Origin: Isoetes taiwanensis
Lineage: Eukaryota; Streptophyta; Lycopodiopsida; Isoetales; Isoetaceae
Reading direction: 5' to 3'
DNA length: 64,000 bases
Assembly (NCBI GenBank): GCA_021234155.1
Contig: JAJEKV010000018.1
Location: 20,259,252-20,323,251 of the forward strand
Positions 51,501-61,470 of this stretch are shown piece after piece; positions within the stretch are counted from its first letter, which is position 1; each line of letters starts with the position of its first letter. Below the pieces are notes generated by a model. It searched no databases and was not told the origin of the DNA. It saw nothing but the letters and a program-made list of their open reading frames with translations. The position numbers were made by a program, and so were the translations under genes.

Positions 51501-52662
51501 TACATTCTTGACTAATGACAATGTGCAACTATGTTTTTAGGAAAAAGAGGTGGTCCATGAACTAGTGTTACCCACATGGAACAAGGAACCGTCATTTAGG
51601 CTACAAACTACTTCAAATCTGAAATCCCCAGTTATGCAGTGTAGAACCTGCTATGCTGCATTAAAAATATAAGAGCTCATGAGTATATTATACAAAAGGA
51701 AATGGCTAGGGGAGCGGACCAATACTCGGCCATCTTGCATCTCGGATTCAACCAATGGATTGAGAATTTCTCCAACATCAATAAAGCAGGTGATGACATT
51801 GACAAAATTGTCATGGTTATTAATGATCTGTTCAACAGTCTACCAGATCTGATCTACCTGTGGACAATTGAGGAAGATAAACATAAAAATATGTACATGA
51901 CAGGACTTAAGGCCCTGGAAAAAGCCAACACGGTAAAAAAGGTTGGAAAGGCCAGTACGTCAATACCTAAATGTATAGAGATCAATGAAGATGATCCTTT
52001 TGACTCCCTACTGACCGAGCATGACAAGGCTGTGCTTAAGACCAATAGTGCCCTTCAAGGTGTGGATGACAATGGAGCCTTTGAATTCACGCTCAACAAC
52101 TGCTTGAACTTTCCTATAATACCGGAGCGTCTAGTTGAAAGCCATGCACTGTTATACAATCAGGGGATTTGGAGGACCAAAAATTTTGGGGCTTTGGCAC
52201 CAATCAGCAGGGACACTTGGATATTACTTGGGGGATTAACCAAAGATCAGGTTGCTGCGACTTACACAGTTGCCATGATAATGGAAAAGTTTGTTAATAA
52301 AGAAGAAGTTAAATGCAGTATTGATACTAGGTTTTTTGATAAGACCTGTAACAAGAGTGCCTTCATGTATGTCAGTCAAAAGGGGCATATGGCATGCCCC
52401 AACATTGAGCGAGATGACTTCTATCTTAAGAGGATATGGAGAACCTGGTGCCCTTACATCAAGTGTGTATGTGACGACAGGGGCAGGAAGAAAAGCAAGA
52501 AAAATGTGTGCGGGGACAACATGACGTGGCTCGATCACGCTGTTTGGTATATGCTCAACAATTTGGATTCTATCTATCCTAACATGTCTGCTGCTGCGCA
52601 GATTGTTTCTTTCAGAAGCTTTCTCAGGGGGCCTCTTAAAACTAGCATTATGGCTTTAATAT
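48554..52662 (+). mobile_element. Divergent RT element, copy 2, 3' truncated
   Basis: It repeats copy 1 from its first base at an offset of about 6.96 kb, with scattered substitutions and small indels. It stops abruptly at 52,662, within the long ORF (equivalent to 45,699 of copy 1). Beyond that point the sequence is unrelated, so the RT part is missing. The high similarity implies the tandem is recent. Confidence 0.85.
49118..49641 (+). pseudogene. Element copy 2, first-exon protein (broken)
   Basis: Homologous to 42,160-42,667. This copy carries a small insertion around GTAGGCAAGCTATAAGTATGG (about 49,197), which breaks the frame early. From about 49,273 it is open to the donor after CAG at 49,641, and it retains the 5 bases that copy 1 lost. 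Each copy is therefore damaged at a different site. Confidence 0.55.
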
Positions 52663-52757
52663 GTAGCATTATAACAGGGGGTTTTTTTTGTGCTTTTGTA
52701 CTGTTTTCTCTAAGGTTTTCATATGATTTGGTGGCCGTATTCATCCAGGTGTACTAA
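51702..52757 (+). pseudogene. Element copy 2, long Cys-rich ORF, 3' truncated
   Basis: Copy of the 44,739 ORF. The first 320 codons match copy 1 apart from a few substitutions (for example ADQYSA against ANQYSA). From residue 321 the frame runs into unrelated hydrophobic sequence (SIITGGFFCAFVLFSLRF) that belongs to the flanking DNA. The Cys/His cluster is intact. The missing end and the loss of the RT mean the copy cannot encode the full element. Confidence 0.75.
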
Positions 52758-53171
52758 ATAGTATTTCTAGAGTGCACCATTTTGTTAGCCGTTGATTTTA
52801 GAAAAAGGGGCAAATCGTGTGGTGGGTGTCAATATCCTCCCATTATTTTTAGGGTTGTGTGGATTAGGGTCTGGTCTATGCAAGCACTTCCATATCCGGA
52901 TTGGAAAACCTATCTTACATCTCCAACAATCTCCAACAGATTTTGCAGTTAAAAGTTGGGTGGTGTATTTGGAATTTCCCTAAAGGTCGTGTGATTTGTA
53001 GCGGGACTAGACGAAGCATAGGAGAGAAAGGAACGTCTCAAAGCCCTACGTGCAGCTGCCGAGCTTTCTGCTTTTTTTGCCTTGGCCGAGTGTATGGATG
53101 GCTACCCAGATGGTGGGAAGAACGAGAGAGGTCCAATGGATGCATCGTGATCGAGAGCCGCGGCTAGGACT
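52663..53171. other. Unassigned spacer
   Basis: Nothing recognisable lies between the broken copy 2 and the PPR fragment. Confidence 0.4.
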
Positions 53172-53174
53172 TCC

Positions 53175-53668
53175 ATGCATGATTTCGAGATCTCGTATAT
53201 CCATTCCCAAACCCCGGTATTGGACCCCTTTTACCCCGAAATGTATGGCAAGATATTTGAATCCGCCTGCACAGAAGCTATAAAACTTTTTCAGCAGAGC
53301 AAGGTACACAGATTGGCTCCAGACAACATTATGGTTGCCTGCATTCTTGATGCATGTGCTGCCGAAGCTGAACTAGCTCAAGGTAAACACATACATGCTT
53401 ATGTTGTAGCAAGTCGGTCAGAGTTAGACATTGCAGTAGGAAATGCTCTAGTGGACATGTATGGGAAATGTGGCAGTTTAGACACTGCATTGGATATATT
53501 TCAGACAATGAAGAAGCCGGATGTTGTTACATGCACCTCCATGCTTGCAGCTTATGCTTATCAAGGGTGTGGTGAGGAGGTGCTCCATCTTTTTGGAGTG
53601 ATGCAGCTTAGGAGCCACATGCCAAATGATGTTATATCCTTTCTGCCTGTAGCCATGCAGGTTTGATC
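53175..53668 (+). pseudogene. PPR protein fragment
   Basis: An open frame of 163 codons whose C-terminal two thirds are PPR repeats. It reads MVACILDACAAEAELAQGKH with IHAYVV, then VGNALVDMYGKCGSLDTALD and DVVTCTSMLAAYAYQG. The order L-S-P of a PLS-class PPR protein is clear. It begins inside unrelated sequence and ends at the left edge of an LTR 40 bp away, so it is a fragment cut from a larger gene or retrocopy. It is the longest intact PPR piece here. Confidence 0.8.
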
Positions 53669-53706
53669 ACACACGGTTGTCTTTTTTTCCTTTGCATGAG
53701 TAGAAT

Positions 53707-55346
53707 TGTGACGGTCCAGGGGAATATACGCCATAAATACGTATATTCCTGGATCCGTCACTATACAAGTCTATCATTCATAGCCTTGTATACCATAAGT
53801 TGTGGCACTAGGGGGCATGGCCAAGTTATTCTCATAACTTAGCCAACCATAGGTTTAGACCATTATCCACGTGGCCTTAACCTATTGGGCACCCGCCACA
53901 CAGGACTCACCCGATTGGTGCCACGTGGCATCCTAGGTGGACCTAGCTCATATAGGCCAAAACCCTAACCCTAGGCCTCTTTCCAGCCCTAGCACCTAGA
54001 GACTCACCTACTCGTTCCAAAACCCGTTTCGAACATCGTTTGCGGTAGCATAGACTGGTGCAAGAGCAGCCCGGCCGGTAGACTCGTTCTTGGAGCAAGA
54101 GCAGCATCACGTGAGTCGAAGACCATGGAGGCACCCGGATCTGGAGGGAGAGCTTCAGGAGCAGGTATGTAGGATAGTAGTTGTGATAGCTCATCTGGGA
54201 TTAGCATTTCGGATGTGCTAGTATTTTGTATCTAGAGTAGAGCCATCCTAGAACCCATATTCAACATCTTGAACCCTAATCAAGGAACCCTAACTATTAG
54301 TTAGTTGTATGATTAGGTTAAGATGTTCTTCTTATGATTATTCTCATGATGTGATGATGATGTGATGATGGTTGATCATGTTGCTCCTCTTGTATTGGGA
54401 AGGGGGGTAGAGACCTAGAGCCATATGTAGTATGCTCCTAGAGTAGATCCCTTAGTTCCTATTAGTTGCGGCCTGTGCATAGGAGCCCACCAGGCTATTG
54501 AGGCTATGATATGACTCGGCACCGGATAACGGGGGCTAGAGGGAAAGTGGAGGGAGGATCCCCGCCCGAGTGGGGCTTCGGGGGATCCCATAGTGGGCTA
54601 GGCTTATGGTCGGTCACTTCGTGTGGGCCGAGCATGGGTCCGACACCTCCTGGGGCAATGGTGTTGCCCTGCCTCTCGGGAGCTGCAAGTGTTGGCTTGG
54701 CTCTCGTTTTGGGGGGTTCACTGGTGCAGAATGGTGTGTCGTCCGCGATTCTCTAGCCGCCCACGGCACCTCTAGACCCTGGGAAGGGGAGATGCAACCC
54801 TTCCTGCCTCATCGGACCAGGGAGATGCAACCTGGAGTAGTCTCGATGGGTGATGCCATGGGATTGCGTATCCGGAAGGCTAGAGTCCCGTCGAGCCCGA
54901 TCTAGCCCATCCAAAAAGTATGCACAGGGAGGGGCGGATGGAGTGGTCAACCCTAGCCATTGTTCTATACCAGCCCTTGCCATTGCCATGACTCGGTCCG
55001 CTCTATCTTGAGGCCTAGCCGGTCAGTCACCCTCCCCTTACAGTCCGGAGCCGGGTAGGAGCTCTCTGTTTATGGTTTGTGATTATCATCTTTGCATTGG
55101 TTTATGTGCGATGCACTACCCTCCGAGGTAGTATTTGTATATGTTTTATGCTAGTTCTGACGTGTTATCGCTTCCGGTATAGGAGCCCATAGGGAAGGGC
55201 GCCGCGAAGACACCTTCAGAATTCCCTCCCACACTAAGAGTCACCTCGTGTCTGGGGTAGACGAAGGGCCCATGCGATTCTTGGCGGGATGGGGGATTTC
55301 TGCATATACTCTGACCGGAGGCCGTATGTTTAGCGAGGGCGTCACA
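53707..55346 (+). repeat. 5' LTR, 1,640 bp
   Basis: It starts TGTGACGGTCC and ends GGGCGTCACA. The terminal 7 bases are perfect inverted repeats (TGTGACG/CGTCACA), and the TG...CA ends are standard. The five bases before it are AGAAT, so a matching target duplication is expected after the unseen 3' LTR. It is related to the LTRs at 39,467 and 13,215. Confidence 0.9.
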
Positions 55347-55347
55347 A

Positions 55348-55359
55348 TGGTATCAGAGC
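55348..55359 (+). promoter_or_regulatory. Primer-binding site for initiator methionine tRNA
   Basis: TGGTATCAGAGC lies one base after the LTR. It is the standard site complementary to the 3' end of plant initiator tRNA-Met used by Ty1 and Ty3 elements to prime minus-strand DNA. Confidence 0.95.
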
Positions 55360-55917
55360 AATGTTCTTGGTTGACCAAGAACTAGCACCGACCATAACCA
55401 TGAAGTAGTCTAACAGGCCTATAGGGGTGTGAAATAAACATTTCCACCATCGAACCGCGAAAATGGGGGAAAAATTTTCTCCTAGGTAGTGGGTCAGGAC
55501 TTAGGTTAAGTGTTAGACGAAGGTTTGAGTGAGTCAAACGCACCTTCTAGTAAATTTGGAGTGAAAATCATGCATCTGCACCAAATTTCACCTAAAATGG
55601 GTCAAAGAATCATGCCAATCGGAGACCCGTGAAAAATGGCGAAATTCATAGATTGCACTTCGAACCATTAGAAAAAATTCGAAATTCAAGTATAATATCA
55701 ATTAATATGGATTTAACATATACATTAATAATTAAATAAGTACTAAATATCTTGTAATTAATAAGGGGGGCTAATAAATAGGGTAATTATGGTAGGAGAA
55801 TATTCTCGGGGACCCTCCTCTTTAAATATTATCTCTCGACGCCTCATTTTTCCCTCAAACTTTCCTCCACCTTCTCTCTCTTGACCAGCCTATCCCCACC
55901 CGCTTAGACCGTTAAGT

Positions 55918-56996
55918 ATGGCAAGAACCAAACAAACCTACAGGAAGCCGGGGACAGCCCCACACTTTCGATGGCGAACCTAGCGGCGGGACGCCATGTG
56001 AAGAAGATCCCGAGCACCTCCGACCCAAGAAGGGGGAAGAGGAGCTTCCCCCCACCCCAGGCCCGGCGGCGACGGCACCTATCACGATGCCGAGCAGCCC
56101 CTCGTCGGCAGGAACACAAAGAACCGACGATCGCCACCGGGACCCACACCGGTGGAAGAGCGGAGGAAGAGCGTCCAAAGCCCAGTGGACGGGCGGGCCC
56201 CCGGGCGCCAAGGAAGAAGGGCAAGGAGAAGGTTGCGGAGTGGCCGTAAGAGAGGGCCGCGAGGGAGGAAGAGGGAGCCGAGGGAGGAGCCGCGCGCAGG
56301 AGCGAGGACGAAGAGAAGAACGACGGTCCCCGCCGAACCGCCGCGGATAGGAGCCTCCCCTAGGGAGGAGGAGCACGGGAAGAAGAGGAGCAGGAGGAAG
56401 AAGAGCAGAGGAAGAAGAAGAGCAGGGGAAGGGCGGACCCAAGACCACCTTACCCAAGCCTAAGCTGCCACCTAAGGTGGTAAAGAAGCGTATATGGGCG
56501 AAATGGCCTTCGCCTTTGAAGGAGGACTGCCTCTACCGGGCCAGCAAGGCATACCAAGAATACCTTCGTCATGGACGGGTAGGTATAATGATTGGTACTG
56601 CCGCAAAAAAATCCAACAAGCATCCGTGGAGGGAGAGGCCGTCCAAAGAACCAGCCTAAGCCGCCGCCGCCACAGCCCGAGAAGCCGAAGAAGGTCCACC
56701 ATGGGCCTAATTCGGTACACTCCCGTGTCTTCCGGGAGATTAGACACTTTCAGCAGTGCACTAATCTCCTGATTAGGAAGGCACCTTTTGAGCGACTCAT
56801 GCGGGAGGTGATGGCGGAGTTCGTCACCGACTACAGAGTGACGTCGCTCACAACTCGGGTGTTGCAAGTAGCCGCTGAGGCCGAGCTCACCCAGTTGTTT
56901 GAGGAAGGGAACCTCTGCGCGATCCACGCGAAGAGGGTGACTTTGATGCCCAAGGATATATACTTGGCGCGTCGCATCCGCAAGGAATATCCTTGA
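55918..56996 (+). pseudogene. Retrotransposon-borne histone H3-like protein (H3 tail + long linker + H3 fold)
   Basis: The gene begins with ATG at 55,918 encoding MARTKQTYRKPGTAP, which keeps ARTKQT-RK of the H3 tail including the K4 and K9 positions. It then shifts frame at about 55,962. The second frame is open to 56,659 except for one stop at 56,348: an acidic/Pro part, an Arg/Gly/Glu-rich part, then KRIWAKWPSPLKEDCLYRAS. A second shift occurs near the A7 run at 56,605. The third frame carries [12 protein letters not shown] (AT-hook-like), KKVHHGPN, and a full histone fold (56,733-56,993). The fold has 87 residues against 87 in H3 R49 to its end, with no gap and 55 identical by hand; [10 protein letters not shown] is exact. 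K56 is Gln and K79 is Val. Loop 1 has canonical H3 length, unlike CENH3. Total about 359 codons. The copy is broken. Confidence 0.85.
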
Positions 56997-57094
56997 GGAT
57001 GCATTTTTGTTCAAACTAAGTTTTCCCCATGAATATAAAATTTTGTTTTGCAATTAGTAGTAGATAAATCCTTCCTGCATTAGATAAATTTTTT

Positions 57095-57400
57095 TAAATT
57101 CGAAACCCCCACCGGGTCACACCGCTAGACCCGCTGCGTCACACGACGCTGAGGTGTTTCAAGGCCTCGACCCGGTTTCGCAAAACTTTATCAATTTAAG
57201 GTCTAATTCATGTAAGAAGAACCCCTAGTTAGATTAGAATCATCCAAATAGTCATCCTAGCAATTCGAATTCTTCAAAAATCCACAGCAGAACTTAAAAT
57301 AGACCCAAATCGGGTCACACCGCCAGACCAGCGCCCATGACCGCAGCGAGGGCATTTCAAGGCCTTCGACCCGATTCGCCAATTTTTCGCCCAATTGACC
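57095..57400 (+). repeat. Diverged direct repeat in the spacer after the H3-like gene
   Basis: Two related segments of about 90 bp (about 57,100-57,190 and 57,300-57,395) share CGGGTCACACCGC(T/C)AGACC, a GAC-rich core, TTTCAAGGCCT(T)CGACCCG(G/A)TTTCGC or its variant, and the following AATT-rich end. No coding role is seen. Confidence 0.6.
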
Positions 57401-57551
57401 AATTTTGACCCAACAAACTGCATGTAGCGTTTCTTGCTTTGCTTTGTTTAGAATTGCACTTCATGGTAGCTCATTTGGACACCCAGGGCCATAGATTTGG
57501 AGTCTTCCCCATCAAGAACCTTTGTGCACGGAACCCGAGGCACCCCTAGTC

Positions 57552-57559
57552 TATAAAAA
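57552..57559 (+). promoter_or_regulatory. TATA-like box ahead of the second accessory ORF
   Basis: CTATAAAAAGGG lies about 120 bp before the ATG at 57,671, at the spacing of a plant TATA box and leader. The sequence after it is pyrimidine-rich (TTTTTTTCCCATTAGAG). It could drive a separate transcript inside the element, but this is inference from one motif. Confidence 0.4.
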
Positions 57560-57670
57560 GGGACCCTCATTTGTCATTTTTTTCCCATTAGAGTTGCTCT
57601 CAGCCCCTTTGGCGATTTCCTTGGCTTTTGCTCATTTCCATCAGCCATTTTCCATAGCTATTCCTGTTCA

Positions 57671-57973
57671 ATGGCGCCCTCAAGCTTTGTCAGATGGTAT
57701 AATGAGACCAATCACATTCGTGATTGTCCCCCTGAACAAGTCTTCCATGTTTTTGATTATCTCTTTGATCTCCATGCCACTCTGACTAGAACTCCATACT
57801 ACACTGACATCATTTGTCAATATGATCAGCAGGTCTTACCCTGGGAAGTTAGCTTGCCACCTAGGGGAGGGAAATGGGTTTCTCTAGATTCTCTTGCTCA
57901 AGCCATAGGTGGGGGATCCAGGGGTAAGAACAAGCTATGGGATAGAACCCGAAAAACATGCCGGACTACATGA
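57671..57973 (+). pseudogene. Accessory ORF of the Ty3 element, first part (unrecognised)
   Basis: An open frame of 100 codons from MAPSSFVRWYNETNHIRDCP. It contains VFHVFDYLFDLHATLTRTPY and the block LPPRGGKWVSLDSLAQAIGG, and it ends at a stop at 57,971. The following sequence continues in another frame (MPDYMTHKHHRHRYLSSRAA, 57,958-58,236), so a frameshift probably joins them. I do not recognise a domain. The position between an H3-like gene and gag makes it part of the element's extra cargo. Confidence 0.45.
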
Positions 57974-58281
57974 CACATAAGCATCATAGGCATAGGTACC
58001 TCTCAAGCCGGGCAGCCTTAGCATTGTTCATGCGGTATAGGGCGCTTAACCAACCAGGGGCCGTCAATCCAACCCTTGGATTTGGCACCTCTCGACACCG
58101 GCGGCCTGAGATAAGCATCCGGGAGATCCGGACCTTAGCATCACCAACACTACGGCTCCACATCGAAGCACCTACGTTGCAAATCGAAAGCGGGATTACG
58201 AAGAGGAAGAGGAAGAGAACCCAAGCCGGGAGATGAGGGAGGCAAGAAGGATGGAGAGGCGTATAGGTCGGCAAGAAGGAA

Positions 58282-58834
58282 GCGCTTAATGCGGACTTTG
58301 AGCCACCAATGGGCATCACGGGCCTCACCCGAATCGCCGATGGCGAGGGAGTACATATTCGCCACCAACATCCTCAACCTCCCCATTGCCAAGAGGAGAA
58401 CCCTCGGGATAGACGAGCTCCTAGGTCTAATTGCACAGGGGCGTGGTAGCGACTTCATCGACTACTCCTACCAGAGATACCAAGGGAAGTAGCGAGCGAC
58501 ATTCCTATCTTGGGAAACTATGTCTGACATCCAGGCATACCAACAGATAAGGCGGATGTATCGCCGGCAGGAACCCATCATTCCGAGAAGAAGAATTTCA
58601 GAAATCCAAAGCGGGTTGTACAAGCCGAAGGGGCCCAAGCGCCAGAGACCAGTCGCTCCCATGAGTATCGCTGAGAAGCTTGTAGCAAAGATCAATTTGA
58701 GAGTGCAACTACTATGTGGAGAGACCATGAGGATCTTATGGCATTGGACATCTTCTTTGGTGGGAGAGAAAAGGTACGGGCACCGGGGGCGGAACCAAGG
58801 GCAAGTCACTCAGGTACTATCTTCCGGCCCTTAG
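58282..58834 (+). pseudogene. Accessory ORF of the Ty3 element, second part (unrecognised)
   Basis: One frame is open for 184 codons with a single stop at 58,491. It reads LMRTLSHQWASRASP, then FATNILNLPIAKRRTLGIDE with LLGLIAQGRG, and after the stop MSDIQAYQQIRRMYRRQEPI, IPRRRISEIQSGLYKPKGPK and MSIAEKLVAKINLRVQLLCG. It is basic and Arg-rich. A further open stretch (58,954-59,181) ends GTGFKKIKDFFKRHH. No family is recognised, and it does not look like gag, protease or an envelope protein with membrane segments. Confidence 0.4.
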
Positions 58835-59408
58835 CCAGGGGCAGATGATAGTTTTCCATAAAGAATTTAGCCCAAGAGGTGAAGAGTCCGTAGCACTCCT
58901 TATAGCACTTTCGGGCTTTGGTCAGCATGCGAGAATAGATGTGAAAGTAGACCATGTTATCCTCTTCAAGAGATCAAGTAGCACTTCATGCTCTCTTACC
59001 CATGAAGGGCCACCTCGGGGATGCGCGCACTTGTCAGAGTAGTGGCGGCAATCGCACCAGAACTCCCAGCACCACAGTAGCAAGAGCATTGGAGGGAGGA
59101 TCGTGGCTAGAATCTCTTGAGAACATGGGCAAGGGCACAGGATTCAAGAAAATCAAGGACTTCTTCAAGCGACATCATTGATGGAAGAATTGCTTGCTAA
59201 CTTAATTAAAGTACATTGTAACTCCTTTTAAGTATTATCATGAAGTCCATTAAATGTATTCCTATATACTAATTAATGTATTACCATGATTTTGACTTGT
59301 AAATGAAATTTTCATATGATTTCTTTTGTACCTAACAACAATTTAATTGTAAGCAAAAATGACTATTGTCTAAACTTAACATTATGTATTGATGATCGAC
59401 CCTTGCAG

Positions 59409-60484
59409 CAAGGAACTCAAGTCGCGGATCTCGGGACCAAAGACCGACCACGCAATTGGGTTCCAAGGAACTTGTTTGGCGAGAACAAGAAGATTTTTGA
59501 GCGGGATATGTCACCAGAGGCAGTCAATGCAAGGTTGGTGCAGATGAGGAACCAGATGCAACATCTCATCAACTGGGCGACACCTCTCATGAATGCACAG
59601 GAAGATGGTCCTCCACCGCCACCTTGTCCTCCAGGTGGTGACGAAATTCCTCAACAGGAAGGGGAGGGCAACCACGGCAACGTCAGGGACAGGAGACGAA
59701 GAAGGAGAACCAGGAGTCCATCACCATCTAGCTCCAGCACATCAGATAGCTCTTCCAAAGGAGGACAGCTCTAGCTCAGAGCGGTGACTCCGGCACACAT
59801 AAGGCAAGGAAAAGGGCAAGAAAGATAGATGATTACCGGAAAAAGGTGGATAGTGCTATGAGCAATGTGTGGAAGACAAGGAAGCTCGGCCAGTTCTCAG
59901 GGAAAGATAGATCAGGCATGGAGGCTGAAGCATGGCTGGATGAAATGGAAGAATTTGGCAACTCATATGGTATGAAAGACAAGGACATAGGGAAAGTTGC
60001 TACAGCTAACCTTATTGGACCGGCAAGGATCTGGTGGAAGGGATATGCTAAATCTAACAAGCTGAAGAGGAACAACTGCAGGTTTAAGACCTTCAGCAAG
60101 GCTTTCCGCAAGCACTATGTGCCAAGGTCTCATACTAGTAGACAGATCCAGCAGTTCTACAGGTTGAATCAGGGTAGTTTATCAGTGGCTAAGTATACAG
60201 AAGAATTTATGAGGCTCAGGCTGCATGTTCCTGGAGTCTCAGAGAGGCAAGCCGTGGATACTTACATTGAGGGGTTGAACAGCAATATCAAGAGGCTTGT
60301 AAGAGCAATCAACCCAAGGTCAGTAGCGCAGGCCGAAGATAAAGCTATAAGTTTGGAAGAGGCACCAGCAACTCCAACAGAAAAGCAGCCAACCTTCAGG
60401 GGTAAGAGTTCAGGGCAGTATCAGGGACAATATCAGGGTAAGCAATCGCCAGCCTACACCATCGAGAGTCAGCAAAGAAGGTAA
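59409..60484 (+). pseudogene. gag: Ty3 gag (capsid region)
   Basis: The gag is split in two frames. The first (to 59,774) starts after a possible splice acceptor CTTGCAG (59,408) and has a helical stretch (MSPEAVNARLVQMRNQMQHL), a Pro run and an Arg/Ser-rich tail. The second (59,846-60,484) carries the Ty3 gag core: MEAEAWLDEMEEFGNSYGM, PARIWWKGYA, then FKTFSKAFRKHYVP, QFYRLNQGSLSVAKYTEEFM and FMRLRLHVPGVSERQAVDTY. This matches the retrotrans_gag pattern (WLxxxE, W..F...F...Y, xQGxxSVxEYxxxF). It ends in a Gln/Gly-rich region. Confidence 0.85.
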
Positions 60485-60503
60485 GGATAAGAGCAAAGCT
60501 TTT

Positions 60504-61103
60504 TTGGGGACCATAAGCCACGTAACGCATCGATGGGCAGCTCTTAAGCGTCTCCTGGCAGTCTACCAAAGGAAAAGAGACAGGAATGCATTGAGAAAAA
60601 AGCTATGTTTTTGTGCTTCCGGCCCGGAACAATCAACACATGATTGTCCATTCGTCATGCAGTCAGCCTTAGCAGAGCTTATGGATTGGGATTCCCCAAC
60701 GGAAGCAGATGAAGACGACGACCAGCAGGAGGCCCAGGACTTCATAGATGGTGAGTGCCACATATGTGCAAACATTGAGTCAGGTGATATAGAGAATCAG
60801 TCGACTGTCATTGCGGCTGATGGGATCATAGATAGTAAGCCATATGTAGTCCTCATAGATACAGGTAGCTCTCATAATTTTGCATCTCCTAGATTGGCTG
60901 CTCTAATGAAGAACAAGGTATTGAAGTCTAAGCCAAGGCCAGTAGCTATGGCAAATGGCGCCATTCGGCACACTAAGGGGAGGAGGATCACCTTTGACAT
61001 AGACCTTAGTGGGGCTAAGTGGCCGATGGGAGCAGAAGTCATGGATATTGGAAGGTATGATCTTATTGTGGGAATGGAATTCTTGAAGCCCATAAAGCAA
61101 TGA
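60504..61103 (+). pseudogene. Ty3 nucleocapsid remnant and aspartic protease
   Basis: The start has a variant zinc knuckle (CFCASGPEQSTHDCP; the spacing differs from CX2CX4HX4C, and a first Cys pair may be lost). It is followed by an acidic linker, then a retroviral-type aspartic protease. The active site is LIDTGSSHNFASPRLA (DTG) and the end is the usual DIGRYDLIVGMEFL (DxILGMxWL in most families). Frame ends at 61,103. It sits between gag and RT, the expected place in Ty3 elements. Confidence 0.85.
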
Positions 61104-61154
61104 ATTGATTGTGACCGAACGAAGTCACCATGATGGCACCTGGGCGGCAACAAG

Positions 61155-61370
61155 TTGATAGTCAAAGGTAAGAAGCTAGATTCTCCCATGCAGTGTATTT
61201 CTTTGAAGCAGCTAAGGAAGAGCATAGAAAGGAATAAGGTGGATTACATCTTGAGGTTGGAATCAGTTGGGCCAGGCAAGCAGGAGGGAAGTGACCCAAA
61301 GGGGAATCGGTTGCTTGACCAGATAGCAAGGCTTATTTCAGTAGTTCAAGGATGTATTCCCGGATGAAAT
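61155..61370 (+). pseudogene. Ty3 protease-RT connector
   Basis: A short open frame reading ISLKQLRKSIERNKVDYILR to a stop at 61,365. Its position and the following VVQGCIPG, which looks like a decayed FxDVFPxEI motif, fit the connector before RT. It is separated from the main RT frame by about 100 bp of shifted sequence. Confidence 0.5.
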
Positions 61371-61470
61371 CCGGCAACGCCACCTTATAGGGGTGTAGAA
61401 TGTGAGATCACATTGGCTCCAGGATCACGAAGCCTACCAAGAAGGCACCATATAGAATGAGCACCCTGCA

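Noticed and set aside
53960-53980. Telomere-like CCCTAACCCTA inside the Ty3 LTR
   Set aside because: There are only two units in a non-telomeric context; it is not an array.
55904-56457. Long minus-strand frames (106 and 181 codons) opposite the H3-like linker
   Set aside because: They are shadows of GC-rich plus-strand coding sequence; there is no recognisable protein and no start context.
56733-56993. Centromeric histone (CENH3) identity for the H3-like fold
   Set aside because: Loop 1 has canonical H3 length without the extra residues typical of CENH3, and the residues around it follow canonical H3 more closely.
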